Shown here one piece after another: positions 54,286 to 63,898 of a DNA stretch of 64,000 bases. The notes under the pieces are model-generated. The model was not told the DNA's origin. It was given only the letters and a program-made list of their open reading frames with translations, and did not search any database. The stretch's first letter is position 1; the number at the start of each line of letters is the position of its first letter. The position numbers and the translations under genes were made by a program. Source of the DNA: Heterohyrax brucei. Its lineage: Eukaryota > Chordata > Mammalia > Hyracoidea > Procaviidae. The DNA lies in assembly GCA_028571685.1 (NCBI GenBank), contig CM053148.1, forward strand, positions 86,760,001 to 86,824,000. Reading direction: 5' to 3'.

Positions 54286-54712
54286 GTTTTCCTAACTTAC
54301 AGCAAAATGATAATGTTATGTCCACTTATTACTGCTTTCCACCTGCAGTTTCTCCTTCTGGCATCCCTTGAAGTTACCTGTGACCACATCATCTACTTTG
54401 TCAGTTGAAACTGAAGATTTAATTGCATGCATGATTTGCCGTGTTCCTTTTCTCCTGTTTTGAAACTGTGGAAACTTTGACAGTTGTGTAAGTCCTGAAA
54501 GGCAGTGTGGCTCCTGAACAAGGATGACACAGAGTGGAACTGGGCACAGCGAAACAAAGTCACAGTTTGAAGTCACTGAGTTTGGGGGTGGAGGGAGCAA
54601 ACGGAACCTTGCATAACTGTAGCTAAGTATAACCTGGCCTCTGTTAACTGATGTAAATATTAAGTAATAAAGTCAGGATGTTCTAGGATATCAATGGGTT
54701 TCTGTATTCATA
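54286..54712. other. Unassigned sequence
   Basis: The minus frame 54316-54600 (94 residues) is not recognised. Confidence 0.4.
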
Positions 54713-54807
54713 ATCATTAGCTACCTTCAAGTCAATTCCCTCTCAATGTGATCTTGGATAATTTACACCAGAATTATGCTCGTGACATTTTCAGTGGCTG
54801 ATTTTTT
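54713..54807 (-). mobile_element. Diverged AfroSINE variant tail, antisense
   Basis: AGCTACCTTCAAGTCAATTC and a body-like GACATTTTCAGTGGCTGATT. Confidence 0.5.
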
Positions 54808-55194
54808 AAAATAATCTTTCTATTGTGCATTTGGTGAAACTTTACACAGAAAACTAGGTTTCCATTTAACAATTTCTATACATATTTTTCAGTGACATCA
54901 GTTGCATTTTTTCACAGTATATCAATATTCTGATTATTTCCATAGTTTATACTAATTAATCAACACAATAATAATAATAACACCTATACAAGTGTGTGCA
55001 TTTGCTCATATGTGCTTTCTTAAACACCCATAGAACACACTGCTGTCCCATAAGAAGAAACAGAGAAACTTTCTCCATTTCGAGACGAATAGGTGATCAA
55101 CATTTTCAGCTAAAGAAATTATCAAATCAAGCAGAAAAAAGGAAATAATAACAATGAAGGATGAAGTCAATGCATAGAAAATGGGGGGCGGGGA
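54808..55194. other. Unassigned sequence with G-rich spot
   Basis: AT-rich, then ATGGGGGGCGGGGAGGGA at about 55182. The minus frame 55006-55299 extends into the L1 and is not a gene. Confidence 0.42.
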
Positions 55195-55915
55195 GGGAGA
55201 AAATACATAAAACCCAAACTGTTTTGGGGGGAAAAAAGTCCATAAAATTAATAAACGTCTAATGAAGGGGAAAGAAAGAAGACAAACGATCAGTATCAAG
55301 AATGAGACAGAGCTTCACTAGAGACACTATGGACATCACAAGGATAACAAGAGAATATTTCAATTAATCCAACAAATTATATGAAATAAATTGATTCCTT
55401 AAAAGAAAAAAAAAAAAACACCAAAACTACTCAAGAAGAAATATATAACCCATACAGCCCTCTAACTTTGAAATAGATTTCATAATTAAAAAATCTTCCA
55501 CAAAGTAACTATGTTTCTAGATGATGTCAAGGATAAATTTGGCCAAACATTGAAAAAGGAGAAATAACATTAATTGCGCACAAATTATTCAAGAAAATAG
55601 AATAAACAGGAACACAGCTCCATTTTTCTAAGCTCATTGTTACCTTGATTTAAAAAAAAAAACAAAAAGATAATACAGGAAAAGGAAACTAGTGTCCAAC
55701 GTCCCTCACCCACATAGATAAAAATTTGAATTGTTTAAACAAACTGAACTCAGTCATACGCAAAAAGGAACATATGCTATGATCAAACGGGATTTACCCC
55801 AGGAATGCAAGCCCGTTTCAGCCTTTGAAAATCAATTGCCGTAATTTACCTTATTAGGCGACTAAGGAAACAAAACAATGCATAGCTATCCTGATATACG
55901 CAGAAAATGCATTTT
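55195..55915 (+). mobile_element. Old L1 ORF2 (reverse transcriptase region), sense
   Basis: GGATTTACCCCAGGAATGCA is the conserved GF-P-GMQ region of L1 reverse transcriptase. Upstream text (ACTACTCAAGAAGAAATATA; CTTCCACAAAGTAACTATGT) follows the ORF2 order. Many stops and indels show an ancient L1M-type copy. Confidence 0.8.
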
Positions 55916-55979
55916 CTGAAATTCGACATTCATTCATGTCAGAGACTGTCGGCTAAACAGAGGCAGAAGGAGACTTCTC

Positions 55980-56195
55980 ATGGTGGTGTGCAAGGTCCCG
56001 CACGCTGTGGGCTCTGTTGCCTCTCCGGCTCTGGCTCCTACACTTACTCATTCACTTCTCTTCAGTCTGGCCACCAGGGTTGCTGTCACCGTGTCCACAT
56101 GCTGTCACTCAATCGGCTGTGCCTTCGCTGTTTCTTCTGCTTGGACGGCTGTTCCGTCAGCACATCCCATGGTTCATTCTCTCTCTTTGTGCATT
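55980..56195 (-). mobile_element. Probable L2 LINE fragment, antisense
   Basis: GCTCCTACACTTACTCATTC, TCAGTCTGGCCACCAGGGTT and GCTTGGACGGCTGTTCCGTC resemble antisense L2. The three overlapping sense frames at 55907-56234 are accounted for by this. Confidence 0.45.
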
Positions 56196-56228
56196 TTGGT
56201 GTCCAAATTAATATTTTTTAGGGAGCGT

Positions 56229-56642
56229 TACTGACTTGGTCATCTAGAGCTGTTATACAGGAATATCACAAGCAGATGACTTTTATAAACGTAAGTATAT
56301 TCTCTCAAACTTCCCATGGTCTGTGGGTTTCTCTGTGTAGGGACCCCAGGTCCAAAGGATGCGCTTTACTCACAGTGACGCTTTCTTTCTGAATACGACT
56401 CTCCGCTGGAGTCTCTTACATCCCAAAAGAAACTGGAGCAAGTCACAGTCAAGTCCCATGTGTTGAGTCCTGTCTCATCAACACACCTTCTACCCATGTC
56501 CTTCATTAATGTTATGGAGGCAGGATGTACAACACGTAGAAAAATCACTTCAAGTGACAAAATGATAGACAACTACACAACACCAGGAATCACCGCCTAC
56601 ACAAGTTGACACGTATTTTGGTTGGACAACGCAATTCATAGT
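56229..56642 (-). mobile_element. MaLR-type LTR, antisense
   Basis: Starts at the left TTGGTCATCTAGAGCTGTTA and ends TTGACACGTATTTTGGTTGG. The AGGACCCCAGGTCCAAAGGA-like block is shared with 2227-2790. Confidence 0.78.
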
Positions 56643-56727
56643 ATTTACCGTGACCATTATTTATTTGCAACTATTCTCTCTGATCTGCCTTAATGGACTT
56701 ACATCTTTAAAATCATATTTAATTTCC

Positions 56728-56886
56728 CAACCCTGGTGGCATAGTTGTTAAGGGTTTGGCTTCTAAACGAGACTCAGCAGTATAAACCTACCAGGCACTG
56801 TTTGGAAATGCTGTGGGGAAGTTCTACTCTGTCTTATAGGGTTGCTATGAGTTGGAATTGACTCTGCAGCAATGGATTTTTTTTTC
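56728..56886 (+). mobile_element. AfroSINE, short form, sense
   Basis: Head CCAACCCTGGTGGCATAGTT, tail GACTCTGCAGCAATGGATTT plus T-run. Confidence 0.92.
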
Positions 56887-56902
56887 CATTCTAACACACT
56901 CA

Positions 56903-56992
56903 GCACCCCAGTTGCACAGTAGTTGAGAGCTTGGCTGCTAACCAAAAGATCAGCGGTTCAAATCCACAAGCAGCTCTTTGGAAAGCCTAACA
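56903..56992 (+). mobile_element. AfroSINE head half, sense
   Basis: CAGCACCCCAGTTGCACAGT, B box GGTTCAAATCCACAAG. It is cut off after GGAAAGCCTAAC. It lies head-to-tail behind 56728-56886. Confidence 0.88.
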
Positions 56993-56999
56993 TACTAAG

Positions 57000-57210
57000 A
57001 GTCTCCAGGTGATGTACTCCATTCAACGCTTGAGTACTAGCTGAATGACTGGTGATTACAGCCTATCCAGAGGTATTTCTACAGAAAGTCCTGGCAACTG
57101 GCTTCAGAAAGTTCACAGCATTGAAAACTTGATGGAGCACAGTCTACTGAGCACACATGAGGTAGCCATGAGTCAGAATCAACTTGGAAGCAACTAACAA
57201 CCACAATCTA
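57000..57210 (+). mobile_element. AfroSINE extended-body variant, sense
   Basis: GAGTCTCCAGGTGATGTACT, middle TACAGAAAGTCCTGGCAACT, GGAGCACAGTCTACTGAGCA, tail AACTTGGAAGCAACTAACAA. The ACTAACAAC end is RTE-like. Confidence 0.85.
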
Positions 57211-58376
57211 ACATATCATGTTTAATTTACCTATTTTTATGTGTGTGTGTTTCATTTGTTTCAGCATGTAGAATCCACTCTTTTTTTCTCCTTGCATTAT
57301 TGTTTATCAAGGAGTAGACAGTTTTGAAAGGGGAAATCCTTTTGCTCAGGAGAATTGCAATTTTTCTTCTTCTTTCTTGAAAATCCCAGTGGGAAATAGA
57401 AAGCTTTCAGAATCGAGCATCCAAAAGAGCTTCCTTCTGCTCTGTAGTGACTGAACTCCACGATGGTTCAAGAAATGCCTTCTCTTCACGCTTATCTCTC
57501 TTCGGTGATACGGACATCCGCATTTTCTGAAATAACTTGGAGCATTCTGTGTTCCGCACCTACAAGCCTTTGCTTATCACACGAAGCTTCTTGGCTTAAA
57601 TTCTGCTTCAGCAGACATCACCTGTGCGTGTAGCTGAGCAGCTGGGTTTTCGCAAAGACGTCAGATACTGATGAGGGACAGCTAGTGTAATACTTCAGAC
57701 AGAACTAGGTCAGCTTCCTTGAGCTTTTGCCAAGCCAAGCCAAGTGCGAGCTTTTACTTTTTCATAAATTATATCCATGTTTCTCTTTTCCCTAGAGACA
57801 GGATTTGGTAACGTGGAAGTAATGAATAAATTTCGAAGCCTACAGAGCTTTAGAAAGGAAGGTGTTACAATGAGCAAAATGTTATTCCTTGAAGAGAAAT
57901 CCTCACAGCACAAGTTAATTTTGTTGACTATATACTAAATGTTACAACAGTATTATACTGGTCATGTTATGTCATTGAGATGATAAGAACACCTTTATAT
58001 TTCTTCCAAACAACTAAGGAAAAATTGTGTGTTTGTTGTTCTAAAAAAGACTTATTTCATTTCACGATGATGGTTTAAGGAGAATTTATTGCTTTTACAT
58101 TTAGAGATAGATTGCCATGGAACGAATTTTCCAAATTCTTATTGAAGGTTATACAAATATAGACACACTAATAATAGCTATTTTTAAATAAGATGTGCTG
58201 AAAAGACACACTCGTAACTGTGAATTCAATACAGTCAAAAGTCTCAGCCCACAACTGTCTTTTTTTCCCCCAAGGTGTGAGTTCTGAAGGAAAGTTAAAC
58301 CATGATGAAGTTCATTTCCTTTGTGTTTCGGCAAGATAAAAAATTTAAATAAGTTAGATCTGTAGGCCCATAAACC
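57211..58376. other. Mostly unassigned stretch
   Basis: 57380-57720 is less AT-rich, contains several CpGs and no repeat text. The rest is AT-rich. The only element is the micro-insertion at 57729. Confidence 0.42.
57729..57747 (-). mobile_element. 19-base SINE-tail micro-insertion
   Basis: The insert GCCAAGCCAAGCCAAGTGC is the antisense young SINE tail. It is flanked by exact 8-base copies of GAGCTTTT at 57721-57728 and 57748-57755. Confidence 0.85.
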
Positions 58377-58545
58377 CCAAATCAAACCAAACTCATTTTC
58401 GTTGATTCAATTCTGACTCATAGTGACCCTACAGGTCAGAGTAGAACTGCCCCCACAGAGTTTCCAAGGAGCAGCTGGTGGATTCGAACTGCTGACCTTT
58501 TGCTTAACAACTGTATCACTTAGCCACTATGCCACCAGGATTTTC
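58377..58545 (-). mobile_element. AfroSINE, short form, antisense
   Basis: Tail ATCAAACCAAACTCATTTTC, head TATGCCACCAGGATTTTC. Confidence 0.93.
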
Positions 58546-58585
58546 TGAAGGTCCATAGTGGTTTTCATTTCATAAGTACCGAAAT

Positions 58586-58675
58586 TTCAGAAGTCACTCT
58601 TCCTGTCTCATGGCACAAGGGAGAGAGCACAGTGATTTTCATTTTTCCCATGAGACAAGAGGAGTGATTTCTGAA
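58586..58675. repeat. 90-base inverted repeat (hairpin)
   Basis: Arms of 28 bases (58586-58613 and 58648-58675) pair at 25 positions, with a 34-base loop. The arm core reads CACTCTTCCTGTCTCATGG on the left and CCATGAGACAAGAGGAGTG on the right. The size and shape resemble a small RNA precursor, or a tiny DNA-transposon remnant. Confidence 0.85.
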
Positions 58676-58694
58676 GCAGCAGCACCTCAGAGAA

Positions 58695-58842
58695 GTCCTG
58701 ATGGTGCAGTGGGTCAGTGCCCAGCTGCTAACCAAACGGTAAGAAGTTTCAATTCACTGGCCACTCCTCGGTAATCTGATGGGGCAGGTCTACTTGGATC
58801 TATAGGCTTACTATGAGTTAACATTGACTTGATGACAGTGTT
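58695..58842 (+). mobile_element. AfroSINE, short form, sense
   Basis: Head GTCCTGATGGTGCAGTGGGT, tail TTGACTTGATGACAGTG plus T-run. Confidence 0.9.
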
Positions 58843-59040
58843 TTTTTTTTTTTCTCTTTGGTTTGATGCTTTGGAAAAAGTAAAGCTAAACGTGTGCATA
58901 ATTCTAGGAGAGGAGAACACAGAGTCTCATTTTACACTGATTGATCAATAGATTGTATTTGTTTGGCCAGCCTATACTGAAACATTTCTACAGGATACAC
59001 AGATAAATAAAGGGCAAATCCTTGCTGTAGTGGAACATAA

Positions 59041-59645
59041 CTGTTTTAGTTTTGTAGGACAGCAATAACAGGTACCATAAACTGGGTGACTTGAAACAAC
59101 ACACGTTTATTCTTTCACAGCTTTGTAGGCTTATTGTTGTTGTTAGGTGCCAGTGAGTTATTTCTAACTCACAGTGATCCTACAAGACCGAGTAAAACTT
59201 TCCCATAGTGTTTCCAAGAAGAGGCTGGTGGATTTGAACTGCTGACCCTTTGGTTAGCCCAAGATCTTAACCACTGTGCCACTGGGGCTCCATTCTGGAA
59301 GCTAGAAATCCAAAATGAAGGTCTCAGCGGGGCTGGTTGCATTTTGGAACCTGTCCCATGCTTTTCTCCCAGCTTCTCAGGGTGGCCTCCACTTCACTGC
59401 ATCCTTTGTCTTCTGCATCTGTCAGTCCGTCTCTGTCATCATGTCGGGATGCCGCCACAGCCACACTTCTCTCTTCTCGTATCCCTCCTGATGACACCAG
59501 ATTTAAGGCTCACTCTACTGGTGAAGAGTATTGACTACAAGGTCTGACAATTATGGGTGGGGAAAGCCATACTCCTGGGAAACTCCCTTTACAGTGGAGC
59601 AGGGAGGTCATTTTATAAAAGGATTTACAGTCCCACCCTTAATCC
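59041..59645 (-). mobile_element. MaLR-type LTR, antisense, split by a SINE
   Basis: AGCAATAACAGGTACCATAA, CTGGGTGACTTGAAACAACA and TTATTCTTTCACAGC lead to the SINE. After it come GGAAGCTAGAAATCCAAAAT and GATGACACCAGATTTAAGG, then AACTCCCTTTACAGTGGAGC as in the LTR at 2227. Confidence 0.72.
59137..59292 (-). mobile_element. AfroSINE with RTE-like tail, antisense
   Basis: The tail is TTGTTGTTGTTAGGTGCCAG, the antisense of the RTE end rather than the usual AfroSINE end. Body and head (GTGCCACTGGGGCTCC) are normal AfroSINE. Confidence 0.9.
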
Positions 59646-59954
59646 TTTCATCCTAGAGGAGATAAAAGGAAAGGGAAGCAAGCAGAGACTTGGAAACCTC
59701 ACACCATCAAGAAAGTAGCACCAGGAGAAGAGGTGTCCTTGAGACCTGAGGTTCTCGTGCCAAGATGCTCCTTGGACAAACACTGATGCAATACTGGACT
59801 TTCCTCCAGAGCCAACAAGGGGGAAAGCCCTCCCCTGGAGCAGATATCCTGAATTTGGACTTGTAGCCTATTGGAGTGTGTAAGAATAAACTTTCCTTTG
59901 TTAAAGCCATCCACTCTTGGTATTTCTGTTAGAGCAGCACTAGTTGACTAAAAC
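59646..59954 (+). mobile_element. MaLR-type LTR 3' part, sense
   Basis: GGAGATAAAAGGAAAGGGAA, TTTCCTCCAGAGCCAACAAG, CTGAATTTGGACTTGTAGCC and AAAGCCATCCACTCTTGG, ending AGCACTAGTTGACTAAAACA. It faces opposite to the LTR just before it. Confidence 0.8.
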
Positions 59955-60009
59955 AAATTGTTCTTTACAGCTAGATACATCCAGGCAAAAGAATGAAGAT
60001 GGTATCATA

Positions 60010-60479
60010 CCTTAAGCTGTACACAAAAGTTGAAATGGATCGTCTACCTAAATGTAAGCACTAAAAGTTTATCTCTCTTAGAAGAAAACATAGGAATACA
60101 CCTTCTTGACTTTGCATTAGGAAATACTTTCTTAGATATAACACCAAAAGCACAACAAAAAGTAGATAAATTGGATTTCATCAAATGTAAAATGTTGTGC
60201 TTCAAATGGCATGGTTTCAAAAAGCAAAAAGAAAACCATAGAGTGGGAAACAACATTAGCACATAATATTTTTGATAGGGAACATGTATCTAGAATATAT
60301 AGTTTATAACTCAATAATAAAAAGACAAATAATACAATTAAAATGCACATGGGATTGGAAGAGAAAGTTCCCAAATGAAGACACAAGAAAGACCAATAAA
60401 CATGTGAAAAATTACATGACAGCTTTAGCTCTGAGGTAATCACAGATCAAAACTCCAGTAAGATACTGCTTCATACGGA
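60010..60479 (+). mobile_element. Old L1 ORF2 3' coding end, sense
   Basis: Text such as TGGATTTCATCAAATGTAAA and CCAAATGAAGACACAAGAAA follows the L1 ORF2 end. It is interrupted by two SINEs and resumes at about 60800. The opposed frames 60030-60443 are remnants. Confidence 0.78.
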
Positions 60480-60639
60480 TACCTGGTGGTGTAGTGGCTA
60501 AGTGCTTCATCTGCTAACAACAAAGGTCAGCACTTAAATCTTCCAGGAACTCCTGGGAAACTCTATGGGGCAGTTGTACTCTGACCTATGGGTCACTAAG
60601 ATTCAGAATCAATTTGACAGCAGTGGCTTTGGCATTTGG
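60480..60639 (+). mobile_element. AfroSINE, sense, in L1
   Basis: Head ACCTGGTGGTGTAGTGGCTA, tail CAATTTGACAGCAGTGGCTT. It is directly followed by another sense copy. Confidence 0.92.
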
Positions 60640-60782
60640 CTCATATGGTTCAGTGGTTAAGAGCTCAATTACTAATCAAAAGGTCAGTAGTTTGAATCCA
60701 CCAGCCTACTCCTTGAAAACTCTACGGGGCAGTTCTTCTCTGTCCTATAGCAGTGCAATGAATTGCAATCAATTGGTTTTCA
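60640..60782 (+). mobile_element. AfroSINE, sense, tandem with previous
   Basis: Head CTCATATGGTTCAGTGGTTA, body CTACGGGGCAGTTCTTCTCT, tail TTGCAATCAATTGGTTTTCA. It abuts 60480-60639 head-to-tail. Confidence 0.9.
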
Positions 60783-60789
60783 TCCATAC

Positions 60790-61245
60790 AGAGGTGAATA
60801 TAATTAAAAAGACAGATGATGAAAAGCATTGGCAGGGGAATGAAGACATAGAAATCATCATACATTGCTGGTGGGAATGGAAAATGGTGTAACCTCTTTG
60901 GAAAAAGGTTGCAAGTTCCTTAAAATATTAAACCTGCAGTTATTATGTGACCCAACAAGGCTCCTTCCAGCTCTACACCAAGAGAAATAAAAAAATGAAT
61001 GTACATGAAAATCTTGTGCAGGAATGTTTACAGCAGCATTATTCATAATAGTTAAAAAGTAGAATCTTCAAATGTTTATCAGACAAATGTGTAAGTGTGG
61101 AATATTCATTACAATAGAGTATTATTCAGCAATTTCAAAAAAGAAGGGCTGTCACATGTATCAATACAGGGGGATCTTAAGGTACCATGCTAACTGAAAG
61201 AATTCAGTCACATAAGGACACATGTTGTAGGATTTCATTTTTTAA
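60790..61245 (+). mobile_element. Old L1 3' end, continuation
   Basis: CATTGCTGGTGGGAATGGAA, TTACAGCAGCATTATTCATA, GTATTATTCAGCAATTTCAA and GATTTCATTTTTT are the well-known L1 end. The element resumes after the nested insert at about 61585 (ATTTCACTTATATGAGG). Confidence 0.85.
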
Positions 61246-61545
61246 GTAAATTTTAATTTCTTTTCATTGTGTTTGGAAACCCTGATGGTGCAGTGGTTAA
61301 GTGCTACAGCTGCTAACCAAAATGTTGGCAGTTCAGATCCACCAGGTTCTCCTTGGAAACTTACAGGGCAGTTCTACTCTGACCTCTAAGGTTGTTATGA
61401 GTCTGACCCGACTCAACATCAGTGGGTTTTCATTGAGTTTTAAGTGAAAGTGTAATTACAGTTTCTCATACAAAAACATACATATTTTGCAATGTGTCCC
61501 TAGCTGCTCTCCCAGGAGCTGGTTAAATGGCCATGGGAAATACGG
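61246..61545 (-). mobile_element. L1 3' terminus, antisense, nested, split by SINE
   Basis: TAAATTTTAATTTCTTTTCA, then after the SINE GTGTAATTACAGTTTCTCAT and AATGTGTCCCTAGCTGCTCT match the antisense end of the afrotherian L1. ATTTCA flanks both sides of the nest. Confidence 0.65.
61275..61426 (+). mobile_element. AfroSINE with target duplication, sense
   Basis: Head GGAAACCCTGATGGTGCAGT, tail CGACTCAACATCAGTGGG. Flanks TTTTCATTGTGTTT (61261-61274) and TTTTCATTGAGTTT (61427-61440) match at 13 of 14 bases. Confidence 0.95.
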
Positions 61546-61584
61546 GTTGGGGGGGGAGAGTGCTATCACAGTGCCTCATCATTT

Positions 61585-61660
61585 CACTTATATGAGGTTT
61601 CCAGAATACACAGGTTTGGTAGGTTAGTTATTTTTTTCATTTAAATATGTAAATTGATTA
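61585..61660 (+). mobile_element. Old L1 3' UTR, last piece
   Basis: ATTTCACTTATATGAGGTTT then CCAGAATACACAGGTTTGGT continues the L1 interrupted at 61245. Confidence 0.7.
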
Positions 61661-61678
61661 TAAAATATCTAGTAATTC

Positions 61679-61752
61679 TGGGAAACACTGGCGGTATAGT
61701 GGTTAAGTGCTACGGCTGCTAACCAAAAGGTCAGCAGTTGAAATTCAAGTAA
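61679..61752 (+). mobile_element. AfroSINE head fragment, sense
   Basis: GGGAAACACTGGCGGTATAG with good A and B boxes (GGTCAGCAGTTGAAATTC), then it stops. The 3' part is lost. Confidence 0.9.
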
Positions 61753-62488
61753 AATATTGTGTTCTCAGTTTTCACCTGCTACTTGGTGTGAATGTGTAGA
61801 CATGTTCATGGTTAGTGGTGATGAAAATTTGCCAGTACTGACCATACTCAGAAAGTACACAGAGAACTCGTGTTTCCAAACAGATGTGAACCAGGCCTTC
61901 AGCGTAGCAATTTGTCAAGCTTTGTGTGTTTATTTGAAATTTGAAGAATTAATATTGTTTTTGGTTTGCTTTAAAAACTGGAAATTTATTTTTCTCTGAC
62001 TCTGTCTCAGTGTCTAAAGATTTTGTTGACATTTTTCATCTGTTTCCTGTTTCTCCAATTACAGTGAGATGTGTTTGGTCAGTCAGTGAAACTGCAAAAT
62101 GATATTATAGAGCTGTTCTATATCACTTGTCACCCAGGAAAGCTGTGAAGAAAGAATGGAGGAAGAAGAGCCAAATGCTGAAACTGTGATAAATACCGAG
62201 TTAGTTGGTGCTCACTGGTGCTCACTTCTTCAGTGCTGTACTGAAGAACGATAGAGAGAAATGATGTGTGTCATGGGTGAAGCCAAAGAGAAAAGAGAAT
62301 TGAGAGACAGAAAAATCATTGGGGCATTTAATGAATTATGGGAATCTGAGTCCCTGGCTATCATTATTACTGATGAGGACATCAAATGAAGAGGATGCCT
62401 GCCTCCCTCTCTTTCTTTCAATCTTATTTTTTTTTAATGAATACAGAGTGTTTTTTTTTTTTTTTGTTGTTGTTCTATTGTACCTCTA
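61753..62488. other. Unassigned sequence
   Basis: The frame 61757-61999 is not recognised. T-runs lie near 62427 and 62452. Confidence 0.42.
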
Positions 62489-62520
62489 CATAAATCCAGT
62501 GCTGTTGAGTCAGATCCTTC
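62489..62520 (-). mobile_element. AfroSINE tail fragment, antisense
   Basis: ATAAATCCAGTGCTGTTGAG then TCAGATCC is the 3' tail only. Confidence 0.7.
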
Positions 62521-62564
62521 TCTCTGCAAATATTATCTTGTACTTTTATGACATGTGAATTTGG

Positions 62565-62850
62565 AATTGTTGTTGTTAGCTGCTGTGGAGTTGGCCCTTG
62601 ACTGCTGGTGGCCCCGTGCACAACAGGAGCAAATGCTGCCTCTTCCTGTGCCACCCCTACGATTTGTTGTTGACTTGACATCTGTAATCTGTAGGGTTTT
62701 TGTCGGTTGGTTTTCAAAAATAGACCGCCAGATCATTTTTCCTAGTCCCTCGTAGTCTGGAAGCTCCACTGACATCTGCTGAACATCGTCACAACACTGA
62801 AGCCTCCCCTGATAGATGGGTAACGGCGGCCCATGAGATAGATGTAATGG
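62565..62850 (-). mobile_element. Composite SINE with RTE-like tail, antisense
   Basis: It starts TTGTTGTTGTTAGCTGCTGT (RTE-like) and continues with the extended-body variant (GTAGGGTTTTTGTCGGTTGG; ATAGACCGCCAGATC). It then has a further module (GTCTGGAAGCTCCACTGACA) not seen in the other copies here. The opposed frames 62475-62775 are shadows. Confidence 0.7.
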
Positions 62851-63685
62851 CCAGGAATTGCATCTGGGGCCTTCTGCGTGGAAGGTAATTTAAAAGTCTA
62901 AGTAATTCAGAACAGGCATGTAGCAAATGTCAACATTATGTACTTTTTGAAACACTGAAATGTAATTTCAAACTGATGCCCTGATATGTGATGGTTTTGC
63001 ATCGTGCAGATTGAGGAAAAAATGAATTCTTTTGCAGTAAAAATAACTTTGTTTGGATGCGTTCAACATTTAACAAAACACAAAAGGTTTCTTGCCTTCG
63101 GACACAAGCAGAGTGAATACAGATTAATGGGAAATTATAGCAAGATAATGGGAAGTGTTTCTCTGGGTTGTGACAGGGAGAATGGACCCATATGTTTGCT
63201 CAGGGGTCTTTCAGGCACTATTCATGCAAAGAAGTAACTAAACATATTCAACATTTGAGTGTGAAATCCAGATGAGCATTTCTTCATTCACCTCTCACTC
63301 GTTAGAATAACCATTAGTGAGACATCAGAGAGACAGCAGCTAGAAATGATATTCTATGGGAAGTAGTGAGTTAGCTTTTATTCCTACAAACAGAGTGAAT
63401 CAGGGGCTAGGAAGATTTCCTAGCTTGGTTTGTGCATTAAAGTAGAGGTCAGGTAAAAGTTTGTTGAAGTTGTTGACTTATCTGCATGTACAAGGTCCTT
63501 TGCTATCCATGCGAGAGTTCTAAGTATTCACACAGTACTGAAAATTTGCCTAATATCAGAGAGACAAGTGCATTAGCTTGCCGTTAACTTGTTAACCCTC
63601 CTTGAGATGTTTTCACTTTTTACATGCTTTACGACTTGAAATAAGAGGTCGATGCAGTCTTTAAAAAAAAATAAAACAAAAATCT
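62851..63685. other. Unassigned sequence
   Basis: No recognised repeat. The frame 63004-63237 is not familiar. Confidence 0.4.
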
Positions 63686-63722
63686 CCCTTGCCATTGAGT
63701 TAATTTCAGCTCATAAGGGACT
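63686..63722 (-). mobile_element. AfroSINE tail fragment, antisense
   Basis: CTTGCCATTGAGTTAATTTC then AGCTCATAAGGGAC. Confidence 0.7.
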
Positions 63723-63734
63723 TCATGAAATCAC

Positions 63735-63893
63735 ACACACTGCCGTTGAGTCAGTTCTGACTTGTAGTGAACCTACAGGACAGAGTAGAACTGTCCCATA
63801 GAGTTTCCAAGGAGCACTTGGCAGATTTGAACTGCTGCTTTTTTGCCAAGCAGCTGTAGTACTTAACTACTACACCACCAGCGTTTCCAAGGA
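63735..63893 (-). mobile_element. AfroSINE, short form, antisense
   Basis: Tail CACACTGCCGTTGAGTCAGT, head CTACACCACCAGCGTTTCC. Confidence 0.94.
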
Positions 63894-63898
63894 ACCCT

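Noticed and set aside
55182..55198. G-run GGGGGGCGGGGAGGG as a quadruplex
   Set aside because: Only three separated runs.
55907..56234. Three overlapping sense frames (possible exon)
   Set aside because: The text fits an antisense L2 fragment better than an exon.
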